Source: an uncultured bacterium (GTDB lineage Bacteria; Cyanobacteriota; Vampirovibrionia; Gastranaerophilales; Gastranaerophilaceae). Taken from it: a stretch of 13,373 nucleotides of DNA. Below the pieces are notes generated by a model, which was given only the letters and a program-made list of their open reading frames with translations, was not told the origin of the DNA and searched no databases. The stretch covers positions 1 through 13,373 of the forward strand of contig URHD01000053.1 of NCBI GenBank assembly GCA_900547585.1. The letters are read 5' to 3'. A program made the position numbers and the translations under genes. Each line of letters opens with the position of its first letter. Position 1 is the stretch's first letter. Below, piece by piece: positions 1 through 7,059 of this stretch.

Positions 1-63
1 CGGGCGGCAGAGTGCGAACCGCCCAAGGCTCACCTTTTCTAATCGTCACTCAAAAGAATAGTT
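1..63. other. Unassigned left edge with a GC-rich stem-loop
   Basis: Positions 2-7 (GGGCGG) can pair with 19-24 (CCGCCC) around an 11-nt loop. No T-run follows, so it is not a clear intrinsic terminator. A reading frame on the + strand starting at base 3 stays open to a stop near 99, but it runs through the promoter of the next gene and matches no family I recognise. This may be the 3' end of an RNA or protein gene cut by the window edge; I cannot tell which. Confidence 0.25.
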
Positions 64-91
64 TTGTAATAACGCAGAAATATGCTACAAT
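64..91 (+). promoter_or_regulatory. Predicted sigma-70-type promoter of the GH57 gene
   Basis: A TTGTAA -35 box lies at 64-69 and a TACAAT -10 box at 86-91, with a 16-bp spacer. A TGC directly before the -10 makes it an extended -10. Transcription would start near 98, giving a leader of only about 20 nt before the ATG at 120. Confidence 0.6.
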
Positions 92-119
92 AACCACGTT
101 ATAGTTTATTCGAGCGGGT

Positions 120-2363
120 ATGAAAAAAAAGCTTTCTATTGCATTTATCTGGCATATGCACCAACCTGCATACAGAACCGGGCCTGAAGAAATTTATCTT
201 ATGCCCTGGGTGCGGCTGCATGCGGTCAAAGATTATCTTGACATGCTTGTCATGATGGACAAATTTCCGGGGTTGAAGCTCAATTTCAACCTTGTTCCGG
301 TGCTCGTTGACGCAATTTATAACTATGGATTCCGCGGAGCGCACGATATTTACTCAAAACTCACTATAACCCCTGTAGAAGAGCTTGGAAAAGAAGAAAA
401 AACGTTTATTTTGAACCATTTTTTTGACGCAAATTATCAGAACATGGTTTTTCACCACGCAGCATACAAAAAACTCTACGACAAGCGTTTTTCCAGAGAT
501 GACATTGGAATTGAGGATTTCACACCGCAGGAATATTCTGACATTATGGCGTGGTTTAACCTTTCGTGGATTGACCCTCACTGGCGTGTTTACCCGAAAA
601 TAAACGAATTATCTGAAAAAACAGAAGGAAATTTCACGCTGCAAGACAGAATCGACCTCATTGAGCAGCAAAGAAGAATTCTGCGGCGCATAATCCCGAC
701 TTACAAAAAATATCAGGACGAGGGAAAAATAGAAATCTCCACAAGCCCCTATTATCACCCTATTTTACCGCTTCTTGCCGATATGGAGGATGCTCAGCGC
801 TCCAACACTAATATTACCCCGCCTAAACTCGAATCGGATTTATACGAAGACGCTGTTTTTCAGGTAAAATCAGCTCTGGACATGTTTGAGCGGACTTTCG
901 GGAAAAGACCTGCCGGTATCTGGCCCTCAGAGCATTGTGTCAGTGAAAAAACAATGGGAATTCTTCAGGATTTGGGCGTAAAATGGACAATTTCGGATGA
1001 AGGCGTTCTTGAGCAATCGCTAAAACGTGAATTTTCAAGAGATTTCAGAGGATATCTTGAAAATCCTTATGACCTCTGCCATTCATACGAATATAAAAAC
1101 GGCAAAGACCCGATTAACATAATTTTCCGCGATGCGGTTTTTCCGAACCTTATCGGGTTTGAATACCCGAACCATGACCCCGTAAAAGCGGCAAATGACC
1201 TCTATGACAGGATAAAATCCATACAATACAAGCTCGAAAACTCTCCGGACAAGAATCATCTTTTGACAATCGCTATGGATGGGGAAAATTGCTGGGAAAA
1301 TTACCCTGCTGACGGAACCGAGTTTTTAGAAACGCTATACGGCCTAATAAATAACGATGAGGGGCTTGAAACGGTTACGGTAAGCGGATATCTTGAAAAA
1401 ATAAAGAAACCCAAATCAATAAAAACAATACATCCGGGCTCCTGGATTAACCGTGATTTTATGCTCTGGGTGGGCGAACCGACAAAAAACCTTGCGTGGG
1501 AATATCTTGATAAAACGCGGCAGGATTTAAAAGAATTTGAAAAAGAAATCACCGACCAGCAGCTTCTTTTCGAGCTCTGGCGTGAAATTTACATGGCAGA
1601 AGGAAGCGACTGGTTCTGGTGGTACGGAGAACCCAACGATTCCGGTCAGGACAACCTTTTTGACCTGTTATTCCGTTCACATCTGAAAAATGTATATAAA
1701 CTTGCAGGAAAACCTGAACCCGATTACCTTGATATACCTTTGCATGACTCTGTTTACGTAGGTTCGCGCTATCCGAGAGGCGAGGTCGAAAATTTCGAGC
1801 TTACAGGCTCAAATAATGACAACTGGGCAAATGCAGGTTGCATCGAAATCCCCACCACTCCGACAATGCAGGAGAAAAGGTTCTTCAACAAAATCTTTTT
1901 CGAGCATGACAAAGACAATCTTTATCTGCGCTTCGATATTAACAGCTATGTGATAGATGAAGAACTCGGGTTCAAAGATTTTCATCAGATTTATATTTAT
2001 TTTAAAAACACCTCAACGGCAAACCCGCCCGTTGCAAACATAAGAACAATCAGCAAGACAGAAAATGTTATGCCGCTCTTAAAAGAACGGTTTACCGATG
2101 AAGTGAAAATGACCTTTTTCAGAAAACTCGATTTTCCTGCGCAATTTGCTAAAGCAAATTACGATAATCTTTGGATTTTGCAGATAAAACACGGAATTGA
2201 AGCGGTTTATAAGGATTTTGTCGAAATAAAAATCCCTTTTAATGATTTGAACATTCAAAAAGGAGAAACTGCGGAATTTTTCATTGTCAAAGCAGAACTC
2301 GGGCTTGTGGACAAGTTCTATCCCAGAGATACCCTCCTTTCCGTTACCCGCCCGGTCGATTAG
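120..2363 (+). CDS. Glycoside hydrolase family 57 protein (alpha-amylase/glucan-modifying type)
   Basis: This 747-residue cytosolic enzyme (no signal peptide) belongs to GH57, retaining enzymes acting on alpha-1,4/1,6-glucans such as starch or glycogen. The five family regions are visible: HMHQP at 12-16; the HPILP region at 213-217; GIWPSE at 266-271, with E271 the expected nucleophile; AMDGEN at 385-390, with D387 the expected acid/base; and SDWFWWYGE at 496-504. Residues from about 540 to the end look like a beta-rich accessory domain (IFFEHDKDNLYLRF near 593-605), as in long COG1449 members. The ATG at 120 starts just before the conserved first strand; no strong ribosome site is seen. The gene has its own promoter and no close operon partner. 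Exact specificity (amylase, 4-alpha-glucanotransferase or branching enzyme) cannot be read from the sequence. No clear terminator follows it. Confidence 0.9.
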   Translation: MKKKLSIAFIWHMHQPAYRTGPEEIYLMPWVRLHAVKDYLDMLVMMDKFPGLKLNFNLVPVLVDAIYNYGFRGAHDIYSKLTITPVEELGKEEKTFILNHFFDANYQNMVFHHAAYKKLYDKRFSRDDIGIEDFTPQEYSDIMAWFNLSWIDPHWRVYPKINELSEKTEGNFTLQDRIDLIEQQRRILRRIIPTYKKYQDEGKIEISTSPYYHPILPLLADMEDAQRSNTNITPPKLESDLYEDAVFQVKSALDMFERTFGKRPAGIWPSEHCVSEKTMGILQDLGVKWTISDEGVLEQSLKREFSRDFRGYLENPYDLCHSYEYKNGKDPINIIFRDAVFPNLIGFEYPNHDPVKAANDLYDRIKSIQYKLENSPDKNHLLTIAMDGENCWENYPADGTEFLETLYGLINNDEGLETVTVSGYLEKIKKPKSIKTIHPGSWINRDFMLWVGEPTKNLAWEYLDKTRQDLKEFEKEITDQQLLFELWREIYMAEGSDWFWWYGEPNDSGQDNLFDLLFRSHLKNVYKLAGKPEPDYLDIPLHDSVYVGSRYPRGEVENFELTGSNNDNWANAGCIEIPTTPTMQEKRFFNKIFFEHDKDNLYLRFDINSYVIDEELGFKDFHQIYIYFKNTSTANPPVANIRTISKTENVMPLLKERFTDEVKMTFFRKLDFPAQFAKANYDNLWILQIKHGIEAVYKDFVEIKIPFNDLNIQKGETAEFFIVKAELGLVDKFYPRDTLLSVTRPVD

Positions 2364-2404
2364 GGCAAAGAAAAGTATTATACTTAACAATTCTACAAAG
2401 TAGC

Positions 2405-2433
2405 ATGACAAATCTATGCGTGTTGTATATTAT
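2405..2433 (+). promoter_or_regulatory. Predicted promoter of the 162-residue hypothetical gene
   Basis: ATGACA (2405-2410) and TATTAT (2428-2433) are separated by 17 bp. Each differs from the sigma-70 consensus at one position. The surrounding 2421-2441 stretch is AT-rich with overlapping alternative -10 boxes, so the exact start is uncertain. Confidence 0.5.
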
Positions 2434-2469
2434 AAGTATATAGATTGGGACGGTTAAACGTTAAATTTT

Positions 2470-2958
2470 ATGGAGAGAAAATTGATTAAAGATCAGCAAA
2501 ACACAGAAAACACAATAATTACGGAGCAAAGCGCTTTATCTGACGAAAATGATAAATTCAGCAATCTCAGCACCTCGGCATTGCTCGCAAAAGTCGATGT
2601 TCCGCGCTCGCATGTGCTCGTTGCGGACAACTATATGGTAATCAAAAAGATTTACGGCTCTCCGGTTGTAAAAAGCCGTATAAGCAATCAAGACAAGGCT
2701 CTCCTTGCAAAATATGACTTCAACCCGCTGGAATACTCGACAATAAAACAGATTAACGAAGAACTTGCGCTGTTAAAAAAATGGTCAATGTCGCAGGATG
2801 TTAATCTGAAAAACGATTCTGACGAAATTATCAATATCCGCTGCAAAGAATTGAAATACCTTGCTGCAAACCGTTACACCCTCATAACAAATGAGATTTA
2901 CAATGGCTATATGGCTCTGGAAAAATATTTTGAGGATATTTCTAAATACAGGTACTAA
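2470..2958 (+). CDS. Hypothetical protein, 162 residues, no recognised family
   Basis: I do not recognise this protein. It is soluble-looking, with no signal peptide or membrane segment. The first 30 residues are polar and low in complexity, probably disordered (many N, E, T, S). The rest looks mostly helical, with charged helices around residues 85-105 and 115-160 and an aromatic end (KYFEDISKYRY). No cysteine motif, nucleotide-binding loop or helix-turn-helix stands out. Codon use resembles its neighbours, arguing against recent transfer. It lies alone between its own promoter and the ssb promoter. The ATG at 2470 is the only reasonable start, but it has no good ribosome site upstream. The length and promoter make it a likely real gene. 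Confidence 0.7.
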   Translation: MERKLIKDQQNTENTIITEQSALSDENDKFSNLSTSALLAKVDVPRSHVLVADNYMVIKKIYGSPVVKSRISNQDKALLAKYDFNPLEYSTIKQINEELALLKKWSMSQDVNLKNDSDEIINIRCKELKYLAANRYTLITNEIYNGYMALEKYFEDISKYRY

Positions 2959-2984
2959 TCAGCTTAACATTTGGTAAACAATTT

Positions 2985-3013
2985 TTGTGCATGCCCGTTG
3001 TTTAAACTATAAT
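2985..3013 (+). promoter_or_regulatory. Predicted promoter of the ssb-kinase-pdxA operon
   Basis: A consensus TATAAT -10 lies at 3008-3013, with a weak TTGTGC -35 at 2985-2990 and a 17-bp spacer. A good ribosome site (AGGA, 3036-3039) sits 7 nt before the ssb ATG. Confidence 0.6.
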
Positions 3014-3046
3014 CATATAAAAAGATAAAATGAAAAGGATTTTTTA

Positions 3047-3376
3047 ATGATTAATTCAGTCGTTGTTGTTGGCAGAGTAGGGCAAGACCCTGAAATGAAA
3101 TATTTTGAATCAGGAAAAGTGAAAACAACTTTTTCGCTTGCAGTGAACAGATGGGATTCCAAAACTAAAGGCGAAGTAACCGACTGGTTTAACATCGAAT
3201 TGTGGGACAAACTTGCCGAAATCGCAGGCGAATATGTAAAAAAAGGTAAACTCGTAGCTGTTGACGGCAGACTGGCAATGAGCAAATGGAATGACGCCTC
3301 AGGCGCCTCAAGAGAACGTTATTTTGTACGCGCCCAGAACATGAGGCTGCTCGGAGCTAAAAATTCACAGGAATAA
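3047..3376 (+). CDS. ssb: Single-stranded DNA-binding protein (short, tail-less SSB)
   Basis: SSB coats single-stranded DNA during replication, repair and recombination. The 109 residues are essentially one OB fold. It opens with MINSVVVVGRVGQDPEMKY, continues with TTFSLAVNRW and DWFNIELWDKLAEIAGEYVKKGKLVAVDGRL, and ends with a YFVRAQNMRLL strand. Typical bacterial SSBs run 150-180 residues, with a glycine/proline-rich linker and an acidic tip (DDDIPF-like) that recruits partner proteins. Here both are absent: the protein stops at GAKNSQE right after the fold. Short SSBs of this kind are, to my knowledge, known in cyanobacteria. It is the first gene of an operon, and the kinase ATG follows its stop after 2 nt. 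A second, full-length SSB elsewhere in the genome is possible. Confidence 0.92.
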   Translation: MINSVVVVGRVGQDPEMKYFESGKVKTTFSLAVNRWDSKTKGEVTDWFNIELWDKLAEIAGEYVKKGKLVAVDGRLAMSKWNDASGASRERYFVRAQNMRLLGAKNSQE

Positions 3377-3378
3377 TT

Positions 3379-4686
3379 ATGTTCGTTTCAAATAATATCG
3401 GCATTGTTGCAGATGACCTCACCGGAGCTGATGATACAGCGTTACAATTCCATCTGCGCGGTGCAAATACACAGATTATACTTGATTCTTCCGTAAAACC
3501 GGAAAACAGCGCAAATACGCAAGCCTGGGCGATTTCAACAGAAACAAGAAACATTGATGCAAACACTGCCGTTGAACGCGTAAAAATGGCGACCGAATTT
3601 TTGCGCGACAATCTGAATGTCGAGTATTTTTACAAAAAAATGGACTCAACTCTGCGCGGAAACATCGCGCTGGAATGTCTTGCGATGCTTGAAACCCTGG
3701 AATGGGATGCAGCAGTAATTATTCCTGCATTTCCGCAGGAGGGGCGCGTAACAATCGGCGGATATCATCTTTTGAAAGGCGTTCCCATTGAAAGAACAGA
3801 AATGGCCAGAGATCCGCTCTCGCCGATTGCAGAATCCCACATCCCGACACTTCTGGAAAAACAGCTCGATGAAGAACACCATGATTTGATTGGTCTGCTC
3901 GAATTAAAAACGATTATTAAGGGCGCAGGGCCGATTTTGCAAAAATTGAACGAATTAATCACGGCCGGAAAGAAATTAATCGTTGCAGACGCAATGTCAA
4001 CAACGGATATTGAACAGGTTGTGCTAGCAATGGAGAAAAGTTCATACAATATTCTTCCCTGCGGCTCGGCTGGCTGCGCGCAGGTTCTCGGAAACGTATG
4101 GTTGCCCGACCAGGAAATGCATAACCTAACAACCTCCATCCCCAAAATGCCAAAACTCTTTGTTTCCGGCAGCGCGACACAGATTACCGCTTCTCAAATC
4201 CAAAAACTTGATGATTCGGACGATTTTGAAAATACTTATTTTATTTCTTTAAAACTGGAAGACATTCTCGAAGGCGTAAGCGATGAAATCGTTGAACGGG
4301 TTTCAAAAAACCTTGTAAAAGACAATTCCGTGATTGTTCACACTTCTGATTTGACGGTCGATTCAAAAGTACTCGGCCAGATGCTTTTTGAAAACGAAAT
4401 GTCAAAATCCCAGCTTCTTTCCAAGATTTGTGACTATTTAGCAACCCTTACAAAACGGGTAATTTACGACAAAGACGTAATTTTGCTCACTATCGGCGGC
4501 GAAACGTCTTTTAAATGCTGCAAAGCGATAAACAGCAACTCTCTACAGGTTATTGACGCCGTAAGCCCAGCTATTCCGCTTTGTATGGACGTTAAAGCAC
4601 AATGGATTGTCACAAAATCCGGCAATGTTGGAAATGCAAATACACTCATCGACATTCTGAGGTATTTTGAAGCTCACGAGGAGTAA
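3379..4686 (+). CDS. Four-carbon acid sugar kinase family protein (DUF1537; OtnK/DtnK-like)
   Basis: Members of this family phosphorylate four-carbon sugar acids such as D-threonate, D-erythronate or 3-oxo-tetronates with ATP. Family marks in the 435 residues are ADDLTGADD at 11-19 (substrate domain), KKMDSTLRGN at 86-95, the AFPQEGR...G.P...T....DPLSP stretch at about 116-147, SGSATQITASQ near 265, and a C-terminal nucleotide-binding domain with TIGGETS and TKSGNVGN. Length fits the family. The start has AGGA (3369-3372) 6 nt upstream inside the end of ssb, so translation is probably coupled. A PdxA-type gene follows in the same reading frame. In characterised systems this pair oxidises the phosphorylated acid to dihydroxyacetone phosphate and CO2; that pathway is my inference here. 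No regulator or transporter for a sugar acid is adjacent, so a vitamin B6-related role is also possible. Confidence 0.85.
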   Translation: MFVSNNIGIVADDLTGADDTALQFHLRGANTQIILDSSVKPENSANTQAWAISTETRNIDANTAVERVKMATEFLRDNLNVEYFYKKMDSTLRGNIALECLAMLETLEWDAAVIIPAFPQEGRVTIGGYHLLKGVPIERTEMARDPLSPIAESHIPTLLEKQLDEEHHDLIGLLELKTIIKGAGPILQKLNELITAGKKLIVADAMSTTDIEQVVLAMEKSSYNILPCGSAGCAQVLGNVWLPDQEMHNLTTSIPKMPKLFVSGSATQITASQIQKLDDSDDFENTYFISLKLEDILEGVSDEIVERVSKNLVKDNSVIVHTSDLTVDSKVLGQMLFENEMSKSQLLSKICDYLATLTKRVIYDKDVILLTIGGETSFKCCKAINSNSLQVIDAVSPAIPLCMDVKAQWIVTKSGNVGNANTLIDILRYFEAHEE

Positions 4687-4725
4687 ATTCTGATTTTTCA
4701 AAACGACAAAAAAATCATCATAACA

Positions 4726-5610
4726 ATGGGCGATTACAACGGGATTGGCCCGGAAATCATCACCAAAGCGCTTTATCGCATGCGGCCGCCCAGAGAAAAA
4801 ATTCTCGTTATCGGCAGCAAACGTTTTTTGCCCGCTGATTTTGCCTATGAAGTCGAGGAAACTCCCGCAGGAGAGGCTGACTTTGGAAAAGAAACTGCAG
4901 CAGGCGGTGAATTCTCTTATAAATGCATAAAAACAGCCTGCGAAAAGGCAAAAGCCGGAAAAGCGCTGGCTATAGTCACCGCGCCCGTATCAAAAAACGC
5001 TCTTCATCTTGCAGGGTATGATTTTTCAGGTCAAACTGAAATTCTCGAAAAAGAGCTTGCGCAAAAAGGGCAAAAAGCAGAAATGCTTTTCGTTTCAGGT
5101 GATTTCAGGGTAATGCTTTTAACGCGGCATGTTGCATTAAAAGATGTAAAAATCACAAAAGAGCTGATTGTTGAAAAAATCAGGCGTCTGGAAAGCGTGC
5201 TGAAGCAGCGATTCAAGATTTCTGCCCCCAAAATTGCACTTTGTTCGCTTAATCCGCATGCCGGAGAAAACGGAATCCTTGGAAACGAAGAAATCAGCGA
5301 ATTTGAGCCCGCATTAAAAGAGCTCAAAAACATAGATATAACAAAACCGATGCCCGCTGACACGCTTTTTGTGAAAGCGGCAGAAGCCATAAAAAATAAC
5401 ACTTCCCAGCCTTTTGACTGTTATGTAGCCTGCTATCATGATCAGGGGTTGATTCCGATGAAAGTTCTGGCGTCAAAAAGCGCCGTAAACATGACAATCG
5501 GGCTCGATATAATCCGAACATCGCCCGCCCACGGCACAGCTTATGATATCGTAGCAAAAAATTGCGCTGACCCGTCAAGCCTGATGGCAGCAATCGAAAT
5601 ACTTTTGTAA
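4726..5610 (+). CDS. pdxA: PdxA-family dehydrogenase (4-hydroxythreonine-4-phosphate or 4-phospho-D-threonate type)
   Basis: PdxA enzymes are NAD-dependent, metal-requiring decarboxylating dehydrogenases. PdxA serves pyridoxal-phosphate synthesis, while PdxA2 works on 4-phospho-threonate/erythronate next to a DUF1537 kinase, as here. From the ATG at 4726 there are 294 residues: GDYNGIGPE at 2-10, TAPVSK at 85-90, metal-site histidines H135 (TRHV), H178 (NPHAGENG) and H238 (YHDQG), and RTSPAHGTAYDI at 264-275. The usual GHTE substrate motif reads GQTE (102-105). The start is doubtful: the conserved first strand (KKIIIT) lies upstream of the ATG in the same frame, and no ATG, GTG or TTG exists between it and the kinase stop. 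GAGGAG at 4678-4683 is well placed for CTG 4690 or ATT 4693, so the protein is probably about 305 residues with a rare start codon. The gene is cotranscribed with the kinase and ends at the terminator at 5775. Confidence 0.85.
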   Translation: MGDYNGIGPEIITKALYRMRPPREKILVIGSKRFLPADFAYEVEETPAGEADFGKETAAGGEFSYKCIKTACEKAKAGKALAIVTAPVSKNALHLAGYDFSGQTEILEKELAQKGQKAEMLFVSGDFRVMLLTRHVALKDVKITKELIVEKIRRLESVLKQRFKISAPKIALCSLNPHAGENGILGNEEISEFEPALKELKNIDITKPMPADTLFVKAAEAIKNNTSQPFDCYVACYHDQGLIPMKVLASKSAVNMTIGLDIIRTSPAHGTAYDIVAKNCADPSSLMAAIEILL

Positions 5611-5626
5611 ATTCCAGAGCTCTAAA

Positions 5627-5751
5627 GTGAAAAGTAAGGGATTTGCATTTTCCGTTCCGATTTCTCCTGGCATTCGACGGGAAATGCATGCATTTCTCAA
5701 CTTTTGATTCCTCCTCCATCGTCACGACAAGTGCAAACCCTTACTTTTTAC
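5627..5751. repeat. 125-bp dispersed inverted-repeat element, copy 1
   Basis: The left arm (5627-5647) and right arm (5732-5751) are inverted repeats of 20-21 nt that pair almost perfectly, with one G-T wobble and one bulged A. The interior contains a perfect 16-bp palindrome (GAAATGCATGCATTTC, 5681-5696). A second element at 9254-9378 lies in the opposite orientation, is also exactly 125 bp, and shares a 15-nt identical block (TTTTCCGTTCCGATT, 5648-5662 here) plus other conserved interior blocks. This copy lies in the 3' untranslated region of pdxA, before the terminator. It could be a MITE-like element or a structured RNA; no transposase is nearby. Confidence 0.75.
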
Positions 5752-5774
5752 AACACATCACAAATTCGGCAAAT

Positions 5775-5809
5775 AAAAAACGCACAAACGCAAAGTCTGT
5801 GCGTTTTTT
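5775..5809. terminator. Bidirectional intrinsic terminator between pdxA and rubrerythrin
   Basis: A perfect 12-bp stem is formed by AAAAAACGCACA (5775-5786) and TGTGCGTTTTTT (5798-5809) with an 11-nt loop. T-runs arise on both strands, so it can stop pdxA transcription on + and the peroxide operon on -. The two operons converge here. Confidence 0.9.
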
Positions 5810-5841
5810 CTCCATTGGGAGGAGATTAAGTTTTGAATGAA

Positions 5842-6399
5842 TTAGTAGTTGCTTGACTGAATGAAGAAATAAGATTTCGGGTGCTGGCAAACAGGGCAGA
5901 TTTCCACAGAATTTGTTCCCTCGTGAGAGAATCCGCAATTTGCACATTCCCAAACAACCTTTTCTGATTTTTCAAAAACTTTGCCGTCTTTTACGTTGGC
6001 TAAAAGCTTCTGATACCTTTCTTCATGGTGTTTCTCAATCATTGCAACCTTTTCAAACAGGAAAGCAATATCATTGAAGCCTTCTTCTTTAGCTTCCTGT
6101 GCGAATCTTGCATACATGTCTGTCCATTCGTAGTTTTCACCGGCTGCAGCATCTTGCAGATTGGTCATAGTGTCAGCAATGCTTCCTCCATGAAGTAGTT
6201 TGAACCAGATTTTTGCATGTTCTTTTTCATTGTTGGCAGTTTCTTCGAATATCTTGGCAATCTGCACATATCCGTCTTTTTTTGCCTGAGAAGCGTAATA
6301 AGTGTATTTATTTCTTGCCTGTGATTCACCAGCAAAGGCTTCCATTAAATTCTTTTCAGTTTTAGAACCTTTGAGTTCTTTCTTTTGAGCAGTTTCCAT
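5842..6399 (-). CDS. rbr: Rubrerythrin
   Basis: Rubrerythrin is a cytosolic non-haem diiron peroxidase that reduces H2O2 to water in anaerobes, drawing electrons from rubredoxin. Of 185 residues, about 15-135 form the four-helix ferritin-like domain with diiron ligands in AGES (E25), EKEH (E58, H61), ENYE (E88, E91) and EKHH (E122, H125). The C-terminal rubredoxin-like domain carries CANC (152-155) and CPVC (168-171) for one Fe(Cys)4. Length is normal for the family. A strong ribosome site (AAGGAGA) lies just before the ATG. It is the last gene of perR-rubredoxin-rubrerythrin, 38 nt after the rubredoxin stop, and ends near the bidirectional terminator. Repression by PerR and induction by peroxide are inferred from the operon and the palindrome at its promoter. 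Confidence 0.95.
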   Translation of the reverse strand: METAQKKELKGSKTEKNLMEAFAGESQARNKYTYYASQAKKDGYVQIAKIFEETANNEKEHAKIWFKLLHGGSIADTMTNLQDAAAGENYEWTDMYARFAQEAKEEGFNDIAFLFEKVAMIEKHHEERYQKLLANVKDGKVFEKSEKVVWECANCGFSHEGTNSVEICPVCQHPKSYFFIQSSNY

Positions 6400-6422
6400 A
6401 TTGTCTCCTTTAATTTTGTGTG

Positions 6423-6440
6423 TAAACCTGCGGAGGTTTA
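6423..6440 (-). promoter_or_regulatory. Intercistronic hairpin at the rubredoxin stop codon
   Basis: TAAACCT (6423-6429) and AGGTTTA (6434-6440) form a perfect 7-bp stem with a 4-nt loop. On the - strand it starts at the rubredoxin stop codon, between rubredoxin and rubrerythrin. It has no T-run, so it is not a terminator. It may be a processing or stability element that sets the ratio of the two products. Confidence 0.45.
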
Positions 6441-6575
6441 TTCTTTTTCAAATTGGTCTTTACCTACGCCGCAAAGGGGGCAAACATAATCATCCGGCAA
6501 ATCTGCGAATGCAATATTGTCATTTTCAGCAGGATCGTAAACATAACCGCATACAGTACATACAAATTTTTCCAT
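6438..6575 (-). CDS. Rubredoxin, short 45-residue form
   Basis: Rubredoxin is a small one-electron carrier with one iron bound by four cysteines, here the likely donor to rubrerythrin. The protein reads MEKFVCTVCGYVYDPAEN..., with ligands C6, C9, C32 and C35 in CTVCGYVYDP and CPLCGVGK. Usual rubredoxins have 52-54 residues; this one lacks about seven between the YDPAE turn and the DLPDDYVCP segment, as in the known 45-residue Desulfovibrio desulfuricans rubredoxin. A strong ribosome site (AAGGAG, at 6583-6588 on the + strand numbering) precedes the ATG. It lies 17 nt downstream of the perR stop, so it is the middle gene of the operon. Confidence 0.95.
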   Translation of the reverse strand: MEKFVCTVCGYVYDPAENDNIAFADLPDDYVCPLCGVGKDQFEKE

Positions 6576-6592
6576 AATTTTTCTCCTTTTCG

Positions 6593-7051
6593 CTAATTGT
6601 CCTTGTGTTTTTTCTTACATTTGTTGCAAATTCCTCTGATTTGCAGATTTAAGTCTTTTATTTCACCAAATTCAGCTGCATGTGCAGGCGTTTTTAAATT
6701 TTCATTTTCATCAAGAAAAACATCGTAAACTTCCCCGCAATTCAAGCACAAAAAATGATGATGAGGTGTTCTGTCAGCGTCAAAACGGGCTTTGGGAAGC
6801 TGGTTATCAACCCTGAAAATCATTCCCATCTCCTCGAGCGAAGCCAGTGTACGGTAAACAGTATCAAAAGAAATATTCGGCAGCTCTTTCTTAACCGCTT
6901 CATAGACAGTTTCCGCATCAGGGTGCTCGCATGACTTTGCAACCTCACGATAAATAACAATACGCTGCGGCGTTACCCTCATATTGCGCTTTTTGCACTC
7001 ATCTTTCAGTATTTCTATTTTTTTATTTACGATTTCTTCTGAATGTTCCAT
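6593..7051 (-). CDS. perR: Fur-family peroxide-sensing repressor PerR
   Basis: PerR is a metal-dependent repressor inactivated when H2O2 oxidises a metal-binding histidine. The 152 residues hold an N-terminal winged helix (about 10-85, with RVTPQR and SFDTVYRTLASLEEMG) and a C-terminal dimer domain. All five regulatory-metal ligands of Bacillus subtilis PerR are present with a constant offset of six: H43, D91, H97, H99 and D110 (for H37, D85, H91, H93, D104). The structural zinc cysteines also match at C102, C105, C142 and C145. Asp rather than Glu at position 91 favours PerR over Fur. It leads the operon with rubredoxin and rubrerythrin, the expected targets. A palindrome lies at its own promoter, so autoregulation is likely. 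Confidence 0.93.
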   Translation of the reverse strand: MEHSEEIVNKKIEILKDECKKRNMRVTPQRIVIYREVAKSCEHPDAETVYEAVKKELPNISFDTVYRTLASLEEMGMIFRVDNQLPKARFDADRTPHHHFLCLNCGEVYDVFLDENENLKTPAHAAEFGEIKDLNLQIRGICNKCKKKHKDN

Positions 7052-7059
7052 AGTTTTTC

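Noticed and set aside
2361..2380. Similar short string (TTAGGGCA-AGAAAAGT) after the GH57 stop and after the dgkA stop (12571-12585)
   Set aside because: The match is about 16 nt with a gap and no structure; it is too short to claim a repeat.
5643..5840. A 65-residue + strand frame beginning ATGCATTT... after pdxA
   Set aside because: It runs through the repeat element and the terminator stem, so it cannot be a sensible gene.
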